A DNA stretch of 64,000 nt, taken from positions 33,598-97,597 of the forward strand of contig JALKBU010000063.1 of NCBI GenBank assembly GCA_023091735.1. Direction: 5' to 3'. The translations under genes and the position numbers were made by a program. Of the stretch, positions 40,301-49,294 are shown in pieces (position 1 is the stretch's first letter; every line of letters starts with the position of its first letter). The notes under the pieces are model-generated. The model was given only the letters and a program-made list of their open reading frames with translations. It made no database searches and was not told where the DNA came from. Source of the stretch: Trichomonas tenax. Lineage: Eukaryota; Parabasalia; Trichomonadida; Trichomonadidae.

Positions 40301-43300
40301 CTGAAGTTTGGTTGAACAAGATTATTCAACTCTACTACATCCAGCAAATCAACCACGGTTTCATGCTTGTCGGTCCTTCAGGAACAGGAAAGACATCGGC
40401 AAGAACAATTCTTCTTAAAGTTTTGTCCATTTTAGAGAAACAGGAAGTTGAGTGTTATGTTATTAATCCTAAATCAGTCTCCAAGGAAACATTATTCGGC
40501 ACTCTCGATCCTGTTACACGTGAATGGACAGACGGTGTATTCACAAGAATCCTTAGAACAATTGTTAATGATCAAAGAGGAGAAATGGCCAAACGTCACT
40601 GGATTGTTTTCGATGGCGATGTTGACCCTGAGTGGGTTGAAAACTTGAACTCAGTTCTCGATGATAACAAACTTCTCACTCTTCCAAATGGTGAACGTAT
40701 TTCATTACCACCAAATGTTCGTGTCGTGTTTGAAGTTGCAAACTTGAACTTTGCAACACCAGCGACTGTTTCACGCTGTGGTATTGTTTTCTTCTCACAA
40801 AACACACTTCAGAATTCAGAAATAATCCATTATTACTTATCAACATTTGAAAAGGAACCAATTATCAAACAATCACATATCCTTGCAACAGAATTCATGG
40901 ATCTTGCAATACCAGATATGCTTGCGAAACAAGTTGAATCCACAAACATTATCACACCAATCATTCCAAAACTTATAGAGATATGTGGGTCTTTCTGGAA
41001 CAAGAATGCTCAGAATAGTGTTATGGAAATTCCATTTGCATCATGCTTATCGACATTCTTCTCGCTCATCAAAGCATCATTCATTTATTATCTCAGACAA
41101 CAGCACAATGAAATTTTACTTCAAGAATGTGCAGTTTATGCAGCTTTCTGGGCATTTTGTCTTCCATTCGCCCCAGAAATTCGCAAAGAACTTGACGCTT
41201 CACTCCATGAAGCATTTGGAAATCTGACACCACGTGGATCTCTTCTCACTTATTATATTTCATTTGAATTAAGGTCATGGATGCCAGTTGAAACACATAA
41301 TCTTCCAAAGATTGTTGAAGGATTAGTTCCAACACAACAAAACGAGATTGAGAGACAAATAATGAATCTTGCATTCATTGGTGGATGTCCTCTTGTTTTA
41401 ACTGGCCCACGCGGTATCGGTAAGCGAACTATCTTCAAGTCTTCGCTTTCTCAATATCCAGATATCGAAACAATCAACATCAATCTTTCAAATGTTTCTT
41501 CAATCGATTTCTTGTTAAGAACATTCGAGCAATTCTGCGTTTATGTTAAGACATCTTCCACTCTCAAGATGAAGCCAAAGAAATCCAACACATCACTTGC
41601 TTTCATTTGCAACGACATGAACCTTCCGGCTCTTGACAAATATGGAACACAGCGCGTTGTTGAGTTCCTTCGTCAGATCCTTGAATCAAATGGATTCTGG
41701 CACCCGCAAAGAAGAGAATGGATTCAATTAGAGAATATCACACTCGTTGGCGTTTGCGAGTTGCCGACGGAATATGGACGCGTTAAGCTCAGCGAAAGAT
41801 TCCTCAGACACGTTGCTGTTTTCTATGTTCAACATCCAGCGATTGAAGAAGTCAAAACAATCATTTCTCATTTAATCGAATCATATGATGTTCCTGAGAA
41901 AGAAGCAACAGCAACATCTATTTGCAATTTTTACTTTGATTACAAAGATCACTTCAGAGCTTCAGAGCAAGTTCATTCCACAGCTAACATGAGAGATATT
42001 GTTGCTTGGCTCAACAGTTATATCTACGCATTCAAGAGCGCACTCGGAAATGATCCAGGACACGTTCTATTCTATGAAGGCTTGAGAATCTTCTCTGATA
42101 GATTAGAAAAGAGCGATGAGAAAGAAGCAGTCAAAGGAATGATGCAGAATGCAGTTCTTAAAGAATTCAGCAGCAACAATGATCTCTTCGAACAAGATAT
42201 TGTTTACACAAGGCTCATGGATGGCAATTACAAACCATATCAAAGAGACGAAGTTTCATCAAAGATCATCAAGAAGATGAAAGACTTCTGCGATGAAAAT
42301 TCCAGCACAGAATTGGTTTACTTCGGTGAAGCAGTTGATGAATTCTGCAGAATCGAAAGGCGCTTATCTGAGCCAGGTGGTCATCAGCTTCTTGTTGGCT
42401 TAAGCGGCACTGGAAAAATCTCAGTGACAAACTTCGTTTCATGGTGCCTCGATATTCCTGTTTTCAGATTAAGAATTCATCGTGAGTATGGCATCAACGA
42501 CTTCGATATGGATTTACGAAAGATCCTTCGCAAATGTCTCGAAGGAAGTGTTTGTTTGATTGTCAAAGACACAGACTTAATATTGCCGATTTTCACAGAA
42601 AGATTGAATGTTCTTCTCACAGAGAGTTCAATTCCTGGTTTGTTCCAAGGTGATGAATATCAGGCATTAATTGCTGCAGCTAAAGATGTTGCAAGATTAG
42701 CAAATCAAATGACCGAAAATGATGACGACATCTTCAATTTCTTCATTGACAAAGTCGCATCCAATTTGCATATCATTTTCACGTCTAATTCTGCAAAGGT
42801 CGACATGAATATTAAGAGCATCGAATTCCCATCATTGTTGGCCACATGCAATATCAATTGGATCGGCGCTTGGTCAAATGATTCTTTGAGATTCTTCGCT
42901 ACAAAGATTTTGACACAAAATGAGCTGAAGTTCGATGATAAGCTTTTAGATACTCTCATTCAGATCCACAAAGATTCATGTGATACATCTAATTCCCTCC
43001 AAATCACTAATTATGTTTCTCCAAGCTATTTCTTCGAGTTTATTGAGCAATATTGCAGAATTTATAAAGCTAAATCTAACAGCATACAATCAGACAAACT
43101 TCACTTATCAAAAGGTCTTCAGAAGCTCAAAGAAACACAAAATGAAGTCAAGAAGATGGGCGTTGAACTTGAAAAGAAGAAAGTCATTCTCAAAGAAGCC
43201 GAACTTAAGGCAGAACAGAAGCTTGAAGAAATTATCAAAGACAAAGAAACAACAAAGCAGAAACAGACTGAAACGGAAAAGATTAAGCAGCAACTTGATG

Positions 43301-46300
43301 AAAAGACAGCAATAATCAATAAAGACAAATCATCTGCTCAAGCAGAACTTGATGCAATTGCACCATTAATTGCTGAAGCTGCAAACTCTGTCCAAAACAT
43401 CAAGAAATCAAACCTCGATGAAATTAGAAGATTCAAACAGCCCCCGGATGTTGTCAAGAATACCCTCGCAGCAGTTTTAGTCCTTCTCGGACAGAGAACA
43501 ACAGATTGGGCTTCAATTCAAAAATCTATTTCAGGAGAAACATTCATTAAGCAAGTCGTCGATTTCAAGGTCGACGCAGGTGCTGCAACACAAATTAAGC
43601 GCGCCAAGCAAATGATTACAGCAACAGACCTCACATATGAGAAAGCAGACAGAGCATCAAAGGCCTGTGGCCCATTATTCAAGTGGTTGGATGCGAACTT
43701 GAGGTATTTGGCAATTGTGGAGTCTACAGAACCACTTCGCAACAAAGTCGCTGCACTCGAAGAAGAGGCAAACGAACTTTCAAAGAAGCATGAAGAAATG
43801 AGCATAACAATCAAAGCATTCGAAAGATCACTCAAGAGAATCACACTTGAATATCAACAGTTAACATCTCAATGTGATCAAGTCAGAAAGGAAGCTGAGC
43901 AAGTCCAAGTAAAATTAGACAGAGCACAACATCTTCTTCAGTCACTTACGAGTGAAACAAAGAGATGGAATGAAAGGAACACTGCTTTCCAGACAGATTT
44001 CGATAATTTAGTTGGACACTCCATTTTGTCTTCAGCATTTGTTGCTTACTGTGGTTTCTTGGATCAGCAGCACAGAATTGATTCATTGTTCAGGTGGATG
44101 TCAATTCTCAGCGAACAAGGAATCAGATATTCCGAAGAATTCCAGATTGTTAATTTCATGACAACTCCAAACAAGTTGATTGAATGGAGCAAGAAGGATT
44201 TACCGCAGGATGATCTATGCATACAAAATTCAATTATTCTCGATTCTCAAACTTCAAGAATCCCATTAATTGTTGATCCAGCGGGTCAAGCGACGCATTT
44301 CATATGCAATATGTATGAAAAGATCATCAAAACATCATTTGTCGACCCAAAGTTCCCGAAGCATCTCGAATCATGCTTGAGATTTGGTACAACTTTGTTG
44401 ATCGAAGACGGCGAACAGATGGATCAACTTATTCTTCCTGTTCTTGCACACGAATTCAAGAAAGCAGGAGGAAGATTGCTCTTGGACTTGAAGAGGAATG
44501 AAATCGATATTTCTCCATCTTTCAAGATGTTCATTGTTACAAGAGACACTGATTTCACACCACAGCCATCAATTTCATCTCTCACTGTTTTGATTAACTT
44601 CAGTGTTACTTCACTATCACTCAAAGCTCAATGCTTGACGAGATTACTCCAAGTTAAGCTTCCAGATATCGAAAGCCGCCGTCAGGAGCTTCACCAGTCA
44701 CTCTCAACAATGCAAGTTTCTTTATCTAAGCTCGAGGATGATATGCTTGATGTTTTCTCGAAGACAAAGGGCGAAATTCTTGAGGATGATCATATTCTGC
44801 ATCTTCTTGAAAATATCAAGAATGAGTCAATGTCAATCGAACAAAAGGCCAGCGAAACAAGAAATACACTCCAAGAGATCAGCAAGACATCAGATCAATT
44901 CTCTCCAGTTGCTGAAATCGCAACAGCGCTCTATCTCGCGTTAAGAGACATGTCATGTATCCACTTCCTTTATCAGTTCTCTCTCAACTTCTTCTGGAGT
45001 GTGTTTGACAAAGTTATCGAAATGAATAATACACCGCAACAATTAATTGATACGATGACAAGAGAACTCTTCATTGCCGTTTCTTATTCATTGCTAAATC
45101 GCCATATCACAGTATTCGGTTTCAGATTCAGTCAGATTTTGCTTGAGCATAAAGGCATTGCTGTTGACGATAGTCTTTATAATATCGCTCTCCGCGGAAC
45201 AATCATTGGAGGAAAAGAACCTTCATTCATCTCAGCAGCATCCGAAGTACCAATGCAAAATTGGTTATCTAAAGATGCCCCAGAATCAGAGATTCCTGAT
45301 AATGTGTTACAACTTCTCGGACAAAACGATCATAAGGCTGTTACAGCTCTTAAAGTTCTTGCAATCATCAGGAGACATAGACAAGACAGAATTGTTGCGG
45401 CAGCAAACATGTTCATTCGTGCATCATTTGATTATGATATTCTTGATACTCCGCCATTGGATATTTCTGCTACAGCCAAAGCATTACCAACAACCGTTCC
45501 TCTTCTTTTATGTGCCACTGCGGGCCATGATCCATCTGATAAAGTTGAGGCAGAAGCAGGCCAGAAAGTCGTCAGCGTTGCTGTTGGTGCTCCAGATACA
45601 TATGCTGTCATTGAAAAGACAGTTGCCGCTGTAGCGCAAAGAGGTTCTTGGGTTATCGTTAAGAACGTTCATCTTGCACCGTTCTGGGTTCGAACATTCG
45701 TTAAAACAGTCCAGCAGATGAATCCTGCTCCAGGATTTAGACTTTTCATGACAAGCGAAATCAATCCTAAAGTTGGTGGAAACGTTTTCAGATCATGCAG
45801 AGTCATCGTGTTTGAGCCAGCAACAGGAATCAAAGCAAACTTGAAAAGACTTTCTAATTTCCAGTGGCCCGAAGTTCCTAAAGAGAAGAGTCATCTTGTG
45901 ATGCAGTTCCTCTGGTTGCACGCTGTTATAGTGGAGCGTCTTAGATTCGCTCCTCTTGGTTGGTCCAAGTTCTACGAGTTTAACAACTCAGATCTCAAGT
46001 TTGCAACACAGGTTGGTTTCCGTTGGCTCTCTTCTTCTCAGTCGATTCCATGGGATTCACTTAAGTTCTTAACATCGATGTGTGCTTATGGTGGACGTGT
46101 TGATGTTGCTCCTGATAGCCGTGTTCTGCAGAATCTTGCGGAATTAATTCTCAAAGATAAAGCAGAAATATACGGAAATCCAAATGTCACGAATCAGGAA
46201 CAATTTAAGAATTGGGTTGAAAGTCTTCCAGGAGATGAGACTCCTGATGTTTTATACTTACCACGAGCAAGCGGCAAGTTCCTTTTCGTTCAGCTCGGCA

Positions 46301-47163
46301 ATGAGACAATACAATCAATCCTGAGTGCTTCCGCTGGCAATGTTTCAAGAGGAATGAAAGAGACACAGTCTCTTTTCATCAAGGCTTTGCTTGAGCAATG
46401 GAAGGAGAAACTTGAGTCTTCACCAATATCTGATCATACAGTATTAATGAATTCCGATAATTTGATTGCAACTGCACTTGCAGATGAAATCACATCATTG
46501 AAGGAAACACGAGAAACAATACTTTCGGACATTAGTCAAATCATTCAAACACTAGAAAATCGTGATGCACTCACCCAGAACCAGCAGAAGATTATTGAGT
46601 CATTGAACAAAGGCGAAATTCCTAATAAGTGGAATCCTCATCATTTCATCTGCTTAGATCTTGGAAAGTGGATCGATGATTTCATGGCAAGAATCTCACA
46701 GCTTAACTTGTGCATTTCTGATAAGAACTTATGCAAGAACAAACTTCATGCCGGGCTTTTGATGTCTCCAGAAACGCTTGTTGCTGCATCAAAGCAGACA
46801 GCATCTAGAATCAATAAATGGCCAATCGAAAGAATGATTATGAAGCTCGTAGTCCAACCAAAGAAGATGAATCAACACTATGATCTTTGCTTTGTTGGTT
46901 TGAGTCTTCTTTCAGCAGCTTGGGGTGACGGATTCCTTCAAGCAGCAGATGAAGTCGTCAATAAACTCCCACCAACAGTTGTCACATGGGAACTTGATAC
47001 AGAGTCTGAAGCGTTAACAAATCCTGTAACCATTCCATTCTTCATGACGCAAAGCAAGAAGAAGCTATTGTTCGAAGCCTCTATTCAGGCAGATCCATCA
47101 CATTCCCAGAACTGGTGGACAGTTAGAAATCCTTCAATTGTTATTCAAAAGTATGCATTATAA
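34339..47163 (+). CDS. Cytoplasmic-type dynein heavy chain
   Basis: 4274 residues, intronless. The tail and linker cover about 1-1690. The motor ring follows: AAA1 P-loop GPAGTGKT at 1723-1730 with Walker B DE at 1775; AAA2 P-loop GPSGTGKT from 2012; AAA3 P-loop GPRGIGKR from 2356 with Walker B reading CND (2425-2426); AAA4 P-loop GLSGTGKI at 2687-2694 with Walker B reading VKDTD (about 2742). The antiparallel stalk runs from about 2925 to 3210, with the microtubule-binding tip around QPPDVVKN (3034), then AAA5, AAA6 and the C-terminal domain. The AAA1 phrases ([34 protein letters not shown]) and the AAA4 region ([11 protein letters not shown]) match cytoplasmic dynein-1 better than axonemal dyneins. 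It is somewhat shorter than dynein-1 in animals. It drives minus-end transport. Confidence 0.95.
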   Translation: [4274 protein letters not shown]

Positions 47164-47555
47164 TTCAACATGTTTAATAAAATATTGTTTTTATTTTGAA
47201 ATATAGAACATATATTTGAAAAGTTGCCAATTATGATTTTTTTCGAAATCAAAACTAATTTTTAGTTTTACAAAGCTATTCTACAAATGAATCCTTTGGC
47301 AACTATATACTATATCGTTATGAATAGAATCCATATCTCACTTAAGTTACTATTGAGCATTGAATATATAAAAAATAGGCCGATTTGACATAGTAATTGA
47401 AATATGACATGTAAACTAAAAATAAAATCTCGTTTTAATGCGATATTTAAATAGTCTTATTGATGCAAATTTTAATTTCAATGATTTTAGTTCTAAAAAA
47501 TGAAAATCTAAAGAATTTTTTTACATAACGGCTGCGAATAAGAAAGAATCGAAAA
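47164..47555. other. Intergenic with promoter motif
   Basis: Perfect TGACATGTAAA at 47405-47415, 141 bp before the next ATG. Nothing else is seen. Confidence 0.5.
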
Positions 47556-49229
47556 ATGCAGTCTAAACTCCGTTTGCCTCTCCAGAAGAAGTATCCACCG
47601 AAGCTTTCACAGGAGCAACTCCGCGAAAAGACGAATTTGGAGCTGAAAAATCATGGAGTTGAGAATCATTTGCAAGCGAAAATTAATTATCAAACTTGCG
47701 AAGCGATTATACAGTCAAACAACCGGATTTTCAACTCTATCAAACCAAAACCACGCCCTTGCCACAAAACAATGGCATGGAAAATTGCTTTAGAATTTAT
47801 TTACGATTATATGAAGCAAAATAAGTTAACAGAGTCTTACAGGACAACGCACCTCGAAATGTCGCAGGTTGGTGATCCAAAATCTACAGGTTTCTTCGCA
47901 CAACATGAAAGAAATATTTATTTCCAGAAATTGATGACAGCAAATGAAAACGCAAAGAAACCGTTTTCTGAGAGATTGCAAGAGTTTAGAAAGCAACAAG
48001 CACTTGTTCCTCCACCAGAATTAACACTTGACCCAATCACGTCTCCTTCAACAGTTTCCACAGCGCGTGGATTCGCTAAAGACAATGTATCGCACAGTTC
48101 GCAAATCAAATCACGCAGTATCGATCAAAACAACAATAATACGAAATCTGAGCCAAAGACAGGAACATCGAGCAAAGGATTCCACTTCTCATACACAAAT
48201 CCAACGGGTGATGCAAATTCTGCCACTAAATCCATTCAAATGGGTGAAGAAGCAGCGAAAGTTTTCAACAAAGAAGATTCCAACACAGAAGAAACATATT
48301 CAGATTACTCAAAGGAAAGCGACGAAAAGGCACAAGAAAAATATCCACAAACAACACCAAGACAAGAATCTCCAAAATCTCCAAAGAATTCAGACACAAA
48401 CAACGATTCATATCTATACACGGTTAGCGATCCAGAGTCTCCGAAGAAGCCAGAGACTCCAAAGCAGACCCCAGCGAAAGATGACGATTATTATTCATAT
48501 TCTGGCGACGAAAAGCCGCCAACACCAAAGAAGGACAAAGCGGAATACTCATACTCATACACTCAGGAGGAGAAATCCCCAGCGAAGCCGCAGACACCGC
48601 CAGCAAACAAAGGTAACACGTATTCAGAGTACTCTGACGAAGACTTAGAGTCACGCACAGACGACAAGAAGGCGCCATCCCCAAAGAAGGAGTACAGCTT
48701 ATACACATACTCAGAGGTTGATCAAAAGTTACCAGAAAAGCCAGCACAGAATGCCCCACCAACAAATGGAACAGCTGGTTATTCATACACATATTCAGAT
48801 GACGAGAAGCCGAATGCTAAGCCAGAGTCACCAAAGAAACCAGAAACAGGTGATTACTCATACACATACTCACAGGAGCCCCCTGCAGCGCAAAAGCCGG
48901 CAGCTCCGAAGCAGGAAGAACCGCAGTACTCCGATTATTATTCCGACGAAGAGCCAGCGAAGGCAACACCACAGAAGCAGCCTCAGCCGAAGGATACATA
49001 CACATACGAGGAGTTCGATGACACTCCAAAGAAGTCTAAGGAGTACTCGTATGAGTCTATAGAATCCAAGGATAAGAGGAAGGCCCAGCAAGAGAAGGAA
49101 GATGCAGTTTATTCTTACTCTTACAATGATGGACCTGCTTCACCAGCTGCTAAGCCTGCACCGCCCCCAGCAAATGATGATTATTCTTATACATACTCGG
49201 ATGAAAATATTGATAGTACATATCATTGA
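47556..49229 (+). CDS. LisH protein with about twelve YSYTYS-type repeats
   Basis: 557 residues. The N-terminal 110 could fold and include a LisH-like helix pair (ALEFIYDYMKQNKLTESYRT at about 85-105). From about residue 250 to the end the protein is a tandem array of some twelve irregular units. Each has a Tyr-rich box (YSYTYSDDE, YSYSYTQEE, YSEYSDED and similar) followed by a Pro/Lys/Ser spacer of 15-25 residues. The array is acidic and certainly disordered. Tyr boxes at this density could be sticky low-complexity elements or phosphorylation arrays (inference). LisH motifs dimerise and are common in centrosomal proteins. The family is not recognised. The next gene converges, with 65 bp between the stops. 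Confidence 0.7.
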   Translation: MQSKLRLPLQKKYPPKLSQEQLREKTNLELKNHGVENHLQAKINYQTCEAIIQSNNRIFNSIKPKPRPCHKTMAWKIALEFIYDYMKQNKLTESYRTTHLEMSQVGDPKSTGFFAQHERNIYFQKLMTANENAKKPFSERLQEFRKQQALVPPPELTLDPITSPSTVSTARGFAKDNVSHSSQIKSRSIDQNNNNTKSEPKTGTSSKGFHFSYTNPTGDANSATKSIQMGEEAAKVFNKEDSNTEETYSDYSKESDEKAQEKYPQTTPRQESPKSPKNSDTNNDSYLYTVSDPESPKKPETPKQTPAKDDDYYSYSGDEKPPTPKKDKAEYSYSYTQEEKSPAKPQTPPANKGNTYSEYSDEDLESRTDDKKAPSPKKEYSLYTYSEVDQKLPEKPAQNAPPTNGTAGYSYTYSDDEKPNAKPESPKKPETGDYSYTYSQEPPAAQKPAAPKQEEPQYSDYYSDEEPAKATPQKQPQPKDTYTYEEFDDTPKKSKEYSYESIESKDKRKAQQEKEDAVYSYSYNDGPASPAAKPAPPPANDDYSYTYSDENIDSTYH

Positions 49230-49294
49230 TTTATTATAAAAATGTTTCAGCTTTTTTTCAAATCTATATTTTAAATTCAAACAAACAATATTCA

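Noticed and set aside
34356..45634. Many ORFs of 60-163 codons inside the dynein gene on both strands
   Set aside because: They are shadows of the 4274-codon frame, with random composition and no initiators.
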